A stretch of 64,000 bases of DNA from Burkholderiales bacterium (GCA_028868825.1 JAGWTU010000008.1:82644-146643), one strand, 5' to 3'; positions 37,600 through 46,755 are shown, counted from the first letter of the stretch. Numbers and translations are program-made. Notes: generated by a model not told the origin, from the sequence alone.

Positions 37600-38997
37600 T
37601 CAGGGACGGGGCCAGGGCGGCAGCGGCGCGCGCAGGCGCTCGAAGGCGCGGGCGACGCGCAGCACGCCGAGGTCGTCGTGGCGCCGGCCGGCGATCTGCA
37701 GCCCGATCGGCAAGCCTGTCGTGCCCTGCGCGCAGGGCAGGCTGATGGCCGGCTGCTCGCTCATGTTGTACGGCAGCGTGTAGGCGATGTGCTCCATCGC
37801 GCGCAGCGGATCGTTCGTCGGGCTGGCCCAGTCGGCGGCAAAGGCCGAGACCGGCGCCACCGGCGAGATCACGAAATCGAACGGCGCGCAGGCGGCCACG
37901 GCGGCGTCGCGCAGCGCGGCGATCTGGCTGTAGCCGTGGAAGACCTCGGCGGCGCTGAAACGCGCGCCGGCGGCCACCCATTCGCGGATATAGGGCAGGA
38001 CACGCTCGCGCCGCGCCGCCGGCAGCGCCGAGATGTCGAGCCACGAGCGCATGCGCCAGAACAGGTTGATGCCGTCGGCCATCGTGCGCGTCGTGAACGG
38101 CGCCAGCGGCTCGACGCGCGCACCCGCGGCTTCGAGGCGGTGCGCGGCGTCGCGCACCGCGGCGGCGATCTCGGCGTCGCAGTCGAGCCCCCAGCCGGCG
38201 TCGAGCAGCAGGCCGATGCGCAGGCCGCGCAGCGTGTCATGCGGATCGGCGCCGGCCGCGCACCAGTCGAGGTCCTGCGGCGGCAGGCTCGTCGCGTCGC
38301 GCGCATCGGCTCGGGCGAGCACGCTCATCGCGATCGCCGCATCTTCGACGCTGCGCGTGATCGGCCCGGCGACGCGGCCGACATAGGGCGGGCGGATCGG
38401 CACGCGGCCGTTGCTCGGCTTGAAGCCGACGACGCCGCACCAGTCGGCGGGCAGGCGGATGCTGCCGCCGATGTCGGTGCCCAGGTGCAGCGGGCCGTAG
38501 CCGGCGGCAGCGGCGGCGGCGGCGCCGGCACTGCTGCCGCCCGGGTTCTTCGTCAGGTCCCAGGGGTTGCGCGTCAGCGCGTGGAAGCTCGACAGTCCCG
38601 ACGAGAGCATGCCGTAGTCGGGCATCGTCGTCTTCGCGACGAGGACCGCGCCGGCCTCGCGCAGGCGTGCCGCGGGCGGGGCATCGTCGGCCGCGGGCAC
38701 GAGTTCGGTCGCCGCCGTGCCCAGGGGCAGCGGCACGCCGCGGGTGGCGATGTTCTCCTTGATCGTCACCGGCACGCCGTCGAGCGGGCCGAGCGCATCG
38801 CCGCGCAGCCAGCGCGACTCGGATTCACGCGCGGCGGCCAGTGCCGCATCGGCATCGGCGGCCCAGGTGGCGTGCAGCCGCGGCTCGCATTGCGCCATGC
38901 GGTCGAGGACGGCGCGCACGACCTCCACCGGCGAGCACTCGCGCGCGGCGTAGGCGCGCGCCAGCGCGGCGGCGCCGAGTTCGTGCAGCGCCGTCAT
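37600..38997 (-). CDS. Amidase signature family protein
   Basis: 465 residues from the ATG at 38997. The Ser-cisSer-Lys triad regions are all there: GVPVTIKENIAT (Lys), LTKNPGGSSAGAAAAAAAG (cis-Ser), and GTDIGGSIRLPADWCGV (nucleophile). This is a cytoplasmic amide hydrolase; the natural substrate cannot be read. It is the gene downstream of the peptide-type binding protein, separated from it by a REP-like element. Amidases are frequent partners of such importers. Confidence 0.9.
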   Translation of the reverse strand: MTALHELGAAALARAYAARECSPVEVVRAVLDRMAQCEPRLHATWAADADAALAAARESESRWLRGDALGPLDGVPVTIKENIATRGVPLPLGTAATELVPAADDAPPAARLREAGAVLVAKTTMPDYGMLSSGLSSFHALTRNPWDLTKNPGGSSAGAAAAAAAGYGPLHLGTDIGGSIRLPADWCGVVGFKPSNGRVPIRPPYVGRVAGPITRSVEDAAIAMSVLARADARDATSLPPQDLDWCAAGADPHDTLRGLRIGLLLDAGWGLDCDAEIAAAVRDAAHRLEAAGARVEPLAPFTTRTMADGINLFWRMRSWLDISALPAARRERVLPYIREWVAAGARFSAAEVFHGYSQIAALRDAAVAACAPFDFVISPVAPVSAFAADWASPTNDPLRAMEHIAYTLPYNMSEQPAISLPCAQGTTGLPIGLQIAGRRHDDLGVLRVARAFERLRAPLPPWPRP

Positions 38998-39000
38998 CGC

Positions 39001-39078
39001 CTCAGTGCCGCCCGGCCGTTCCGAAGGCACTGAGCGCCCCCTTGGGGGGGCAGCGAACGAAGTGAGCGTGGGGGTTTC
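39001..39078. repeat. REP-like palindromic element
   Basis: ctcagtgcc (39001-39009) pairs perfectly with ggcactgag (39026-39034). It is followed by ccccc-tt-ggggg (39037-39048) and cagcgaacgaagtgagcgtg (39051-39070). The string resembles an intergenic repeat that recurs after genes in many Burkholderiales, as I recall; no second copy was found in this window. It sits between the binding-protein gene and the amidase gene and may act as a terminator or mRNA stabiliser. Confidence 0.6.
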
Positions 39079-39081
39079 ATT

Positions 39082-40575
39082 TCAGGCCCAGCTCAGCGCC
39101 GCGAGGTCGTTGGCCATGATCGGCGAGCTCGTCCACAGCCCGCGCAGCGCGCGCCGCCGCACCGCCACCTGGGCCGGGTTCCAGATGAACGCGTTGACGG
39201 CATCGTTGGCGAGCTGGCGCTGGATGTCGCGCCACAGCCGTGCCTTCTCCTTCATGTCGTCGGCGACGCCCAGCGCGCTGACGAGACCGCGGAATTTCGC
39301 GCTGTCGTAGCCGAAGTAGTAGTTCGGTTCGGTGTAGGCGGTGGCGTAATCGAGCGGCTCGACATGGTTGATGACCGTGAGGTCGAAGCGGCCCTTGAAG
39401 GCGCCGGACAGCCATTGCGCCCATTCGACGTTCTCGATCTTCGCGCGCACGCCCACCTGCGCCAGCATCGCGGCGACGATCTCGCCGCCCTTGCGCGCGT
39501 AGTTCGGCGGCGGCAGCGTCAGTGTCACGTCCAGCGGCGTCTTCACGCCGGCCTCGCGCAGCAGCGCGCGGGCGCGCGCCGGGTCGTAGGGGTAGACGCC
39601 GGTGAGGTCGAGATAGCCGAGCACCGTGGGCTCGAAATGGCTGCCGATCGGCCGCCCCAGCCCTTCCTCGGCGCCGGCGATGAAGGCCTTGCGGTCGATC
39701 GCATGGGTGATCGCGCGGCGCACGCGCACGTCGTCGAAGGGCTTGCGGCGGTTGTTGATCGCGACGATGCCCTTGCCCGAGGTGCTGCCGACCTCGACCG
39801 CGAAGCGCGCATCGGCGCGCAGCTGCGCCAGCGCCGCCGGCGCGCCGAAGCGCGGGAAGGCGTCGATGTCGCCGGCCAGCAGCGCCGCGACCTGCGCCGC
39901 GGGGTCCTCGATGAAGCGGAACACGACGCGGCGCAGCGGCGGCACAGGCGCGCGCGCGCCGTCGCGGCGCACGAGCGTGATGCTCGAGCCGCGGGCCCAG
40001 TTCTCGACCCGGTAGGGGCCGGTGCCGACCGGGCGCGTCGCCGCCTGCTCGGCGCTCGCCGGGTGCAGGATGACGGCGGTGTTCTCGCCGAGCCGGAACG
40101 GGATCAGCGCGTCGGCATGGTCGAGCTGCAGCGTCACATGGTGGTCGTCGACGATATCGACGCTGCGCAGGTTGTCGAACAGCGCGCGGCGTGCCTTGTT
40201 CGTGCTGCCGGCGGCGCGCGCGCGGTCGAAGCTGAACTTCACCGCGGCGGCGTCGAAGGGCTTGCCGTCGGCAAACGTGACGCCCTTGCGCAGCAGGAAG
40301 TCGTAGCGCAGGCCGTCGTCGCCGACGGTCCAGTTCTCGGCCAGCAGCGGCAGCACCGAGCCGTCGGCAGCGATCTTCGTCAGACCCTCGAGGACGTTGT
40401 AATGCACGACCTCGCCGATCGCCGCCGCGGCGGCCACCGTGGGGTCCAGCCCCGTCGGTTCGAGCACCATGCCGAGCACCGCGCTGTCCTTGGCCGGCGC
40501 GGCGCGCAGCCACGCGGGGCCGAGCGCCAGCGTCGCCGCAAGCAGGGACTGGAATTCGCGTCGGGCCAGGGTCAT
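39082..40575 (-). CDS. Peptide/opine-type ABC transporter substrate-binding protein
   Basis: 497 residues from the ATG at 40575. An SBP_bac_5 (DppA/OppA-like) protein, with a signal peptide containing an RR pair (ARREFQSLLAATLAL), LLAENWTVGDDGLRYDFLLRK without its usual variations, TFADGKPFDAAAVKFSFDR and TGPYRVENW. It captures the substrate in the periplasm. The gene lies 64 bases after its ATPase genes, but the matching permeases are 5 kb away on the same strand. Confidence 0.92.
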   Translation of the reverse strand: MTLARREFQSLLAATLALGPAWLRAAPAKDSAVLGMVLEPTGLDPTVAAAAAIGEVVHYNVLEGLTKIAADGSVLPLLAENWTVGDDGLRYDFLLRKGVTFADGKPFDAAAVKFSFDRARAAGSTNKARRALFDNLRSVDIVDDHHVTLQLDHADALIPFRLGENTAVILHPASAEQAATRPVGTGPYRVENWARGSSITLVRRDGARAPVPPLRRVVFRFIEDPAAQVAALLAGDIDAFPRFGAPAALAQLRADARFAVEVGSTSGKGIVAINNRRKPFDDVRVRRAITHAIDRKAFIAGAEEGLGRPIGSHFEPTVLGYLDLTGVYPYDPARARALLREAGVKTPLDVTLTLPPPNYARKGGEIVAAMLAQVGVRAKIENVEWAQWLSGAFKGRFDLTVINHVEPLDYATAYTEPNYYFGYDSAKFRGLVSALGVADDMKEKARLWRDIQRQLANDAVNAFIWNPAQVAVRRRALRGLWTSSPIMANDLAALSWA

Positions 40576-40639
40576 CGTCGTCTCCCGGGCCCGGTCGGCG
40601 GGCCCGTGACGCCATTCTGCGCGATGCCGTGGCCGCCTT

Positions 40640-41395
40640 CTATGGCGCCGCCTCGACGAGCGCGCGCGTCGCCGCATGACCCGGCGCGCGGAACAACTCG
40701 CGCGGCGCGCCGCGGTCGACGATGCGGCCGCGCTGCAGCACGACGACCTCGTCGCAGAGCCAGTCGACGACGGCGAGGTCATGGCTGATCAGCAGGTAGC
40801 TCACGCCCCAGCGTTCCTGCAGTTCCTGCATCAGGTTGAGCACCTGCGCGCGCACGCTGACGTCGAGTGCGCTCACCGGCTCGTCGGCGACGATCAATTT
40901 CGGCCGCGTCACGAGCGCGCGCGCGATCGCGATGCGCTGGCGCTGGCCGCCGGAGAACTCGTGGGGATAGCGCGCGCCGTCGGCGGCGCGCAGCCCGACG
41001 GCGGCGAGTGCCTCGAGCGCGCGCTCGCGCTGCTCGCCGCGACCGGCCTCGGTCAGCAGCGCCATCGGCTCGGCGACGGTCTGCAGCACGCTGCGGCGCG
41101 GGTCCAGCGAGCCATAGGGATCCTGGAACACCATCTGGAAGCCCGCACGCGCGCGGCGAAGCGCCGCCGGCGCGAGGCGCCGCGGGTCCTCGCCCGCGTG
41201 CAGCACGCGGCCGCGCGTCGGCGCGTCGAGCGCCATCACCAGCCGCGCCAGCGTGCTCTTGCCCGAACCCGAATCGCCGACGACGCCGAGGTTGCGGCCG
41301 GCGGCGAGCTCGAAGCTGACGTCGTCGAGCGCGCGCAGCGGCGGCCGCGCGTAGTCGCGTCCCAGGGCTTCGACGGCGAGCAGCGGCGCGTTCAT
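40640..41395 (-). CDS. ABC transporter ATPase, OppF/DppF type
   Basis: 251 residues. Walker A GDSGSGKSTLARL, Q-loop MVFQDPYGSLDPR, signature FSGGQRQRIAIARAL, Walker B KLIVADEPVSALD and H-loop ISHDLAVV are all intact. The short C-terminus lacks the extended OppF cysteine tail. It overlaps the upstream OppD-type gene by ATGA. It pairs with the OppD-type gene to drive the importer. Confidence 0.93.
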   Translation of the reverse strand: MNAPLLAVEALGRDYARPPLRALDDVSFELAAGRNLGVVGDSGSGKSTLARLVMALDAPTRGRVLHAGEDPRRLAPAALRRARAGFQMVFQDPYGSLDPRRSVLQTVAEPMALLTEAGRGEQRERALEALAAVGLRAADGARYPHEFSGGQRQRIAIARALVTRPKLIVADEPVSALDVSVRAQVLNLMQELQERWGVSYLLISHDLAVVDWLCDEVVVLQRGRIVDRGAPRELFRAPGHAATRALVEAAP

Positions 41396-42357
41396 CGAAC
41401 GATGCGCAGGCACGCGGCGGCATGTCCGGGCGCGACGACGACGGCCGGCGGCACGGCGGCGCGGCAGGCCTCGACGGCCTCGGCGCAGCGGTCGGCGTAG
41501 GGGCAGCCCGGCGGCAGATCGGCGAGCGCGGGCACGCTGCCGGGGATCGTCGGCAGCCTGGCGCCGGCGCGATGGGCCTGCGCGCCCAGCCGCGGCCGCG
41601 CCGCCTGCAGCGCGCGCGTGTAGGGATGCGCGGCGCGCGCGGCCAGCGCCGCGGTCGGCCCGGCTTCGACGATGCGGCCGCCGTACATCACCATCAGCTC
41701 GTCGCTGTGCTCGGCCATCAGGCCCAGGTCGTGGCTGATCAGCAGCATCGCCATGCCGTCCTCGCGCACGAGTTCGCGCAGCAGGCCCAGCAGCTCGCGC
41801 TGCAGCGTCGCGTCGAGGGCGGTCGTCGGCTCGTCGGCCAGCAGCACGTCGGGCGCGCAGGCCAGCGCGATCGCGATGCCGACGCGCTGGCGCTGGCCGC
41901 CGCTGAGCTGGTGCGGATAGGCGTCGAGCCGCGCGCGCGCATCGGCCAGCCGCACGCGGTCGAGCAGCCGCAGCGCCTCGGCGCGCGCCGCCGCCGTGCC
42001 CAGGCCGCGATGCAGGCGCAGCGGCTCTGCGATCTGGCGCGCGATCGGGTGCAGCGGGTTGAGCGCCGTCATCGGCTCCTGGAACACCATCGCGATGCGG
42101 TCGCCGCGTAGCCGGCACCAGGCGGCCTCGTCCTGCACGAGCAGCTCGCGTTCCTGGAAGCGGACAGACCCTGCCGCGCGCGCGCCATCGGGCAACAACC
42201 CGATCAGCGCCAGCGCGGTGAGAGACTTGCCGCTGCCCGATTCGCCGATCAATCCCAATGTGTGGCCGCGCTGCAGCGCGAACGAGAGGCCGCGCAGCGC
42301 CTCGACCTCGCCGCGCGCGCTGCGCAGCGTGACATGGAGGTCGGTGACGGTGATCAA
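41392..42357 (-). CDS. ABC transporter ATPase, OppD/DppD type
   Basis: 321 residues from a TTG at 42357, the only start that keeps the conserved beginning ITVTDLHV. Walker A GESGSGKSLTALAL, MVFQEPMTALNPLHP, LSGGQRQRVGIAIAL and DVLLADEPTTALD are intact. The C-terminal oligopeptide domain has the cysteine cluster (PPGCPYADRCAEAVEACRA) typical of OppD. A promoter-like TATCGT (42384-42389) lies upstream in a short repeat shared with the CYTH gene. Confidence 0.92.
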   Translation of the reverse strand: MITVTDLHVTLRSARGEVEALRGLSFALQRGHTLGLIGESGSGKSLTALALIGLLPDGARAAGSVRFQERELLVQDEAAWCRLRGDRIAMVFQEPMTALNPLHPIARQIAEPLRLHRGLGTAAARAEALRLLDRVRLADARARLDAYPHQLSGGQRQRVGIAIALACAPDVLLADEPTTALDATLQRELLGLLRELVREDGMAMLLISHDLGLMAEHSDELMVMYGGRIVEAGPTAALAARAAHPYTRALQAARPRLGAQAHRAGARLPTIPGSVPALADLPPGCPYADRCAEAVEACRAAVPPAVVVAPGHAAACLRIVR

Positions 42358-42375
42358 TGCGGTTCGTCGGAGTGG

Positions 42376-42401
42376 GTCACGCGACGATAACGGAGCCCGC
42401 G
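42376..42401 (-). repeat. Short direct repeat, copy 1 (promoter-like)
   Basis: Contains cgcgacgataacggagcc on the plus strand. It is identical at 24 of 26 positions to the copy at 43167-43192. Read on the minus strand, each copy holds TATCGT at a -10 position before a minus-strand gene (the OppD-type ATPase here). Confidence 0.6.
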
Positions 42402-42439
42402 GATGTGCCGAGGCCGAGGTGGAGATCGGCTGCGAGCTC

Positions 42440-42680
42440 GAGCAGCGCGGCGCATGGCTGGCTGACCGCGCGCAAGCTCGGCGACATCGCGATCGCCACC
42501 GCGGCGCAGGAGAGCTGCCTCGCGCGGCACGGCACGCCGCGCGATGCCCGCGAACTGCTGCCGGTGCTGGATATTCCGCCGCTGCCCTGCGGGCTCGCCG
42601 TGCAGCGCGCGATCCGCGGCGACCCGGTCGTGCGTCGCGGCTACGACTTCCTGGCCGCCGCGATCAGCAGATCGAGATAG
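42440..42680 (+). pseudogene. Remnant of a LysR-type regulator C-terminus
   Basis: An open frame ending at 42680 encodes ELLPVLDIPPLPCGLAVQR and AIRGDPVVRRGYDFLAAA. This resembles the end of a LysR effector domain (LP..PPLP.WLAVHR.IRG.P.IRR.YDFLA). No helix-turn-helix or remaining effector domain lies upstream, since oppD occupies that space. Its end overlaps the CYTH gene on the other strand. It is read as a decayed fragment. Confidence 0.45.
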
Positions 42681-43165
42681 GCGGGGGCGATGCGCTCCGC
42701 GTCGGCGAGTCCGAGCTCGGCCATCAGCGCTTCGGCGATGGCAGCGCCCTCGGCGTCGGTCTGGGCGTCGCGCAGCACGACCTCGAGTTCCATGAAGTCG
42801 CCCAGGTCCTCGACGCGGTCGACATGGATGCGTGTCTGGCCGACGATGAACAGCCAGCGCCGCTTGCGCACGCGGCCGCGCAGGCCGCAGCCGCGCGCCA
42901 GCGCCTCGCGCAGTGCCGCGGGGTCGGGCACGGCGACGCGCACGTAATCGCTGGCCTTGGCGGCGGCGGTGTCGGGCCGGTCGTAATGGATCAGCTCGGC
43001 GCTGCCGTCGGCGAATTCGCGCAGCTTCAGCCGACCCTGCGCCACGTCGAAGAACGTGTCGTCCTGATCGATGACCTCGGGCCCGGCGCCGGCGGCGCTT
43101 GCGGCCCGCGGCAGCAGCGATTCGACATCGGCGATGCGTGCCTTGATCTCGATATTGCGTGGCAT
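42641..43165 (-). CDS. CYTH-domain protein, class IV adenylate cyclase-like
   Basis: 174 residues. It begins MPRNIEIKARI, the CYTH entry strand, and keeps the alternating basic/acidic strands of the tunnel fold (RLKLREFADGSAELIHYDR, RRWLFIVGQTRIHVDRV, LGDFMELEVVL). CYTH proteins bind triphosphates; members include CyaB-type cyclases and thiamine triphosphatases. The specific reaction is not decidable here. It follows the methyltransferase by 52 bases. Confidence 0.82.
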   Translation of the reverse strand: MPRNIEIKARIADVESLLPRAASAAGAGPEVIDQDDTFFDVAQGRLKLREFADGSAELIHYDRPDTAAAKASDYVRVAVPDPAALREALARGCGLRGRVRKRRWLFIVGQTRIHVDRVEDLGDFMELEVVLRDAQTDAEGAAIAEALMAELGLADAERIAPAYLDLLIAAARKS

Positions 43166-43166
43166 G

Positions 43167-43192
43167 GTCGCGCGACGATAGCGGAGCCCGCG
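43167..43192 (-). repeat. Short direct repeat, copy 2 (promoter-like)
   Basis: Contains cgcgacgatagcggagcc on the plus strand; 24 of 26 positions match 42376-42401. TATCGT on the minus strand lies 9 bases before the CYTH ATG. Confidence 0.6.
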
Positions 43193-43217
43193 CGTCGCCG
43201 CCACTGGCCGCGCCGCG

Positions 43218-44045
43218 TCAGCATCGGGTGACGACGATCTCGAGGTACTCGGCCGGGACGACGAGCGAGCCCGCGCCGGCGACGTTGAGTTCCTCGAGCA
43301 GGCCGGTGATCTCGCGCTCGAGCGCGGCGGCGCCCTCGGCGTCGAGCGCGGCGAAGGCGCGGTGCATCGGGCCGTAGCAGTCGCGGAAGACCTGCAGCCA
43401 ATGCGCGGCCGAGCGGTAGCGGAAATTGAAATACTGCCGCTCGCAGCGCATCTTCGACGCCCGGGCGCCGAACAGCTCGACGAGATGCGGCTCGGTGCCC
43501 CAGAGCAGCGGCGAGGCCAGGCCCGGCGGCGGCGCCACATGCGCGCCGATCAGCCTGAACAGGCGGCCGATGAAGCCGCCCGGCGTCCAGTTCGCCATCG
43601 CGATGCGGCCGCCGGGGCGCGTCACGCGCAGCATCTCGGCGGCGGCACGGCGCTGATCGGGCGTGAACATCACGCCGAAGGTCGACAGCACGGCGTCGAA
43701 GCTTGCGTCGCCGAAAGGCAGCGCCTCGGCGTCGGCAAGCCGGAACTCGACCGTCAGTGCCTCGGCCTGTGCCCGCGCGCGGCCGCGGTCGAGCAGCGCC
43801 TGCACATAGTCGGTCGAGGTGACCGTCGTGTGGCGTCGCGCGGCGGCCAGCGTCGCGTTGCCGTTGCCGGCGGCGATGTCGAGCACCGCCTCGCCGGCGC
43901 GCAGGTCGGCGGCCTCGGCCAGCGTCTCGCCGACGATCTGCAAGGTCGTGCCGAGCGCGGCGTAGTCGCCGCTGGCCCAGACGCCGCGCTGGCGCTGCTT
44001 GATCGCGTCGTAATCGACGGCCGGTGTTTCGAGGACTTGGCTCAT
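43218..44045 (-). CDS. SAM-dependent methyltransferase (UbiE/Methyltransf_11-like)
   Basis: 275 residues. Motif I is VLDIAAGNGNATLAAAR (about 56-72), followed by DAEALPFGDASFDAVLSTFG and MLRVTRPGGRIAMANWTP. It is a cytoplasmic class I methyltransferase of unknown substrate. It is divergent from the AraC-type regulator across 162 bases, which suggests that the regulator controls it. Confidence 0.87.
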   Translation of the reverse strand: MSQVLETPAVDYDAIKQRQRGVWASGDYAALGTTLQIVGETLAEAADLRAGEAVLDIAAGNGNATLAAARRHTTVTSTDYVQALLDRGRARAQAEALTVEFRLADAEALPFGDASFDAVLSTFGVMFTPDQRRAAAEMLRVTRPGGRIAMANWTPGGFIGRLFRLIGAHVAPPPGLASPLLWGTEPHLVELFGARASKMRCERQYFNFRYRSAAHWLQVFRDCYGPMHRAFAALDAEGAAALEREITGLLEELNVAGAGSLVVPAEYLEIVVTRC

Positions 44046-44207
44046 GGTGGGTGTCCTTTGCGTGCGAGGGTTGACGGGCAGTCGAAGCGGCATGCCGTCG
44101 ACGCTTTCATTGTCAAAACGCGGCCGCGTTGACGCTGCACCGCACGTCCAACAAACTTGCCCGCGCGTCCGCGTTTCGCGGCCGTGCCCGCCTCCACCCG
44201 TCGATCG

Positions 44208-45227
44208 ATGAGCCACGACCCCCTGTCCGACGTGCTGCGCAGCGTGCGTCTGCGCGGCGCGGTCTTCTATTACGTCAGCTTCGGCGGCGACTGGGCGGCC
44301 GAGACGCCGGCCTCGCCCGAACTGGCGCGCGCGCTGATGCCGGGCGCCGACCATGTGCTGGCCTACCACCTGCTGGTCAAGGGCCAGGGCTGGGCCGCCT
44401 GCGACGGGCAGGCGCCGGTGCTGCTGGCGGCGGGCGACATCGTGATGTTCCCGCGCGGCGACGCGCATGCGATCTCCAGCGCGCCCGGCCTGCATGCCAA
44501 CGAGGACCACAGCGACTGGCGCGTGACGACGCGCGACGACCCCAAGCCGATCGACGTCGCCTACCACCGCGGCGTGCTGCGGCCCGGCGCGCCGGGTCCG
44601 GCCGAAGAGGCCAGCAGCGTCGTCGTCTGCGGCTTCGTGGCCTGCGACATGAAGCCCTTCAACCCGCTCATCGAGGCGCTGCCGCACCAGCTGCATCTGC
44701 GCGGCGACGATCTCGGACCGTGGACGGTCCAGCTGCTCGACCAGGCCGTGGCCGAGTCGCGCGCGCACCGCGCCGGCAGCGCCGCGGTGCTCGAGCGGGC
44801 GAGCGAATTCGTCTTCGTCGACGCCGCGCGCCGCTACCTCGACCGTCTGCCGCCCGATGCCGCGGGCTGGCTGGCGGCGCTGCGCGACCGCCATGTCGGC
44901 CGCGCCATCGCGCTGATGCACGAGCGCGCGGCGCATGACTGGAGCGTCGACGAACTCGGCCGCGCCGTCGGCCTGTCGCGCTCGGCGCTGCACGAACGCT
45001 TCGTCCTGCGCGTCGGCCTGCCGCCGATGCAGTACCTGGCGCATTGGCGCGTGCAGCTCGGCGCCGGGCTGCTGCGCCAGGGGCGGAACAAGGTCGCCGC
45101 CGTGGCGCAGGAGGTCGGCTACGAATCCGAGGCCGCGTTCGCGCGCGCCTTCAAGCGATTGATGGGGCAGCCGCCGGCCGCCTGGCGGCGCGCGCAGGCC
45201 GCGGGACGCGACGACGCCGGCCGTTGA
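44208..45227 (+). CDS. AraC-family transcriptional regulator with cupin domain
   Basis: 339 residues from the ATG at 44208. A cupin-type sensing domain (about 15-215: AYHLLVKGQGWAACDGQ, GDIVMFPRGDAHAI) precedes the AraC helix-turn-helix pair (about 235-325: WSVDELGRAVGLSRSALHER, PMQYLAHWRVQLG, AQEVGYESEAAFARAFKR). It is predicted to activate the divergent methyltransferase. It stands in the DNA that separates the two halves of the importer operon. Confidence 0.9.
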   Translation: MSHDPLSDVLRSVRLRGAVFYYVSFGGDWAAETPASPELARALMPGADHVLAYHLLVKGQGWAACDGQAPVLLAAGDIVMFPRGDAHAISSAPGLHANEDHSDWRVTTRDDPKPIDVAYHRGVLRPGAPGPAEEASSVVVCGFVACDMKPFNPLIEALPHQLHLRGDDLGPWTVQLLDQAVAESRAHRAGSAAVLERASEFVFVDAARRYLDRLPPDAAGWLAALRDRHVGRAIALMHERAAHDWSVDELGRAVGLSRSALHERFVLRVGLPPMQYLAHWRVQLGAGLLRQGRNKVAAVAQEVGYESEAAFARAFKRLMGQPPAAWRRAQAAGRDDAGR

Positions 45228-45263
45228 CGCGTCGAACGGCGGCCGTCCCGGGCCGGCGCAGGG

Positions 45264-45908
45264 TCAGGAGGTCGCGGCGCCGGCGGCGATGCGGCGCAGC
45301 GCCTCTTCGAACACCGCCGCCGGCTGGCCGCCCTGGATGAGATGGCGATCGTCGACGACCACCGACGGCACGGCGCGGATGCCCGCGCGCTGCCAGACCT
45401 GCTCCGCCGCGCGCACCTCGTCGACGTAGCGGCCGCTGGCCAGCACCTCGCGCGTGGCGTCGGCGGCGAGTCCGGCGCCGGCGGCGACCTCGGCCAGCAC
45501 CGCGGCGTCGCCGATGTCGCGGCCCTCGCCGTGATAGGCGCGCAGCAGCGCATGCTTCAACGCGCGCTGTTGATCGGCGCCCTGCAGACCGGCCCAATGC
45601 AGCAGCCGGTGCGCGTCGAAGGTGTTCCACACGCGCTGCCGCTCGCCGAATTCGAAGCCCACTGCGGCGCCGCGCTCGCGCAGTGTCGCGCGGCTCTGCG
45701 CCAGCTGCTCGTCGCTCATGCCGTACTTGGCCTTCAGGTACTCGGCGGCGTCGGCGCCGCCGGCGGCCAGCGTCGGGTTGAGCTCGAAGGGCTGGAAATG
45801 CAGCTCGACCGGGATCTCGGGGCCGATCGCCGCGAGCGCGCGTTCGAGTGCGCCGAGGCCGATCGCGCACCAGGGACAGGCGACGTCGGAAACGAAATCG
45901 ATCTTCAT
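45264..45908 (-). CDS. FrnE-like DsbA family oxidoreductase
   Basis: 214 residues without a signal peptide. The thioredoxin-fold active site is CPWC (DVACPWCAIG, about residues 11-14), with the DsbA insertion helical domain and the cis-Pro loop AVPSVVVDDRHLIQGGQ near 180. FrnE-type proteins are cytoplasmic and are often linked to polyketide isomerisation or oxidative stress. It lies 22 bases after the OppC-like permease gene and may share its message. Confidence 0.9.
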   Translation of the reverse strand: MKIDFVSDVACPWCAIGLGALERALAAIGPEIPVELHFQPFELNPTLAAGGADAAEYLKAKYGMSDEQLAQSRATLRERGAAVGFEFGERQRVWNTFDAHRLLHWAGLQGADQQRALKHALLRAYHGEGRDIGDAAVLAEVAAGAGLAADATREVLASGRYVDEVRAAEQVWQRAGIRAVPSVVVDDRHLIQGGQPAAVFEEALRRIAAGAATS

Positions 45909-45930
45909 GGGCGGGTCTCGCAGCAGCGCA

Positions 45931-46755
45931 TCAGCGTCGGCTCGTCAGTTTAGGGTCGAGGCGGTCGCGCAGCCCGTCACCGAGCAGATTCAGACCCAGC
46001 ACCGTGGCCATGATCGCCAGCCCCGGCCACAGCGCCAGCCAGGGGGCCTGGAACAGCATCGATTGCGCCTCGGCGAGCATGCGGCCCCAGCTCGGCTGCG
46101 GCGGCTGGGTGCCGAGGCCGAGGTAGCTCAGCGCCGCCTCGGCGAGGATGGCGGTGGCGAACGAGACCGTCGCCTGCACGATCAGCGGCGCGGCGATATT
46201 GGGCAGCACATGGTCGATCGTGATCGCCAGCGGCCCCTTGCCGGCGGCGCGCGCCGCGGTGACGTAGTCGCGCGCCCAGACCGCGATCGCCGCGCCGCGC
46301 GTGACGCGGAAGAACACCGGGATGTTGAAGAGCCCGATGGCGACGATGGCGCAGGCCAGGCCCGGGCCGTAGACGGCGCCGAGCAGGATCGCCGTGAGCA
46401 GCGCCGGGAAGGCGAAGCCGAGGTCGGCGACGCGCTGCAGCACCTCGTCGAGCCAGCCGCGCCGGGCCGCCGCGACGGCGCCCAGCGCGACACCGACGAC
46501 GAGCCCGATGGCGACCGCGACGAGGCCGACGAGCAGGCTCGAGCGCGCGCCCGCGAGCAGCTCGCTGACGATGTCGCGGCCCAGGCTGTCGGTGCCCAGC
46601 GCGTGGGCGGCCGAGGGCGGCTGCAGCTTGGCCGCGATGTCGATCGCCGCCGGCGCGTACGGCGTCCAGACCAGCGACAGCAGTGCCGCGGCGATGACCG
46701 AGGCCGTCAGCAGCGCGCCGGCGGCGAGTCCGGGATGACGCAGCCAGGACTTCAT
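45931..46755 (-). CDS. ABC transporter permease, OppC/DppC type
   Basis: 274 residues from the ATG at 46755, overlapping the upstream permease stop (ATGA). Six transmembrane helices, with the N-terminal signature HALGTDSLGRDIVSELLAGA and the EAA loop AARAAGKGPLAITIDHVLPN. It forms the inner-membrane channel with the OppB-type protein. It is separated from the ATPase and binding-protein genes by about 3.5 kb of unrelated genes. Confidence 0.93.
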   Translation of the reverse strand: MKSWLRHPGLAAGALLTASVIAAALLSLVWTPYAPAAIDIAAKLQPPSAAHALGTDSLGRDIVSELLAGARSSLLVGLVAVAIGLVVGVALGAVAAARRGWLDEVLQRVADLGFAFPALLTAILLGAVYGPGLACAIVAIGLFNIPVFFRVTRGAAIAVWARDYVTAARAAGKGPLAITIDHVLPNIAAPLIVQATVSFATAILAEAALSYLGLGTQPPQPSWGRMLAEAQSMLFQAPWLALWPGLAIMATVLGLNLLGDGLRDRLDPKLTSRR

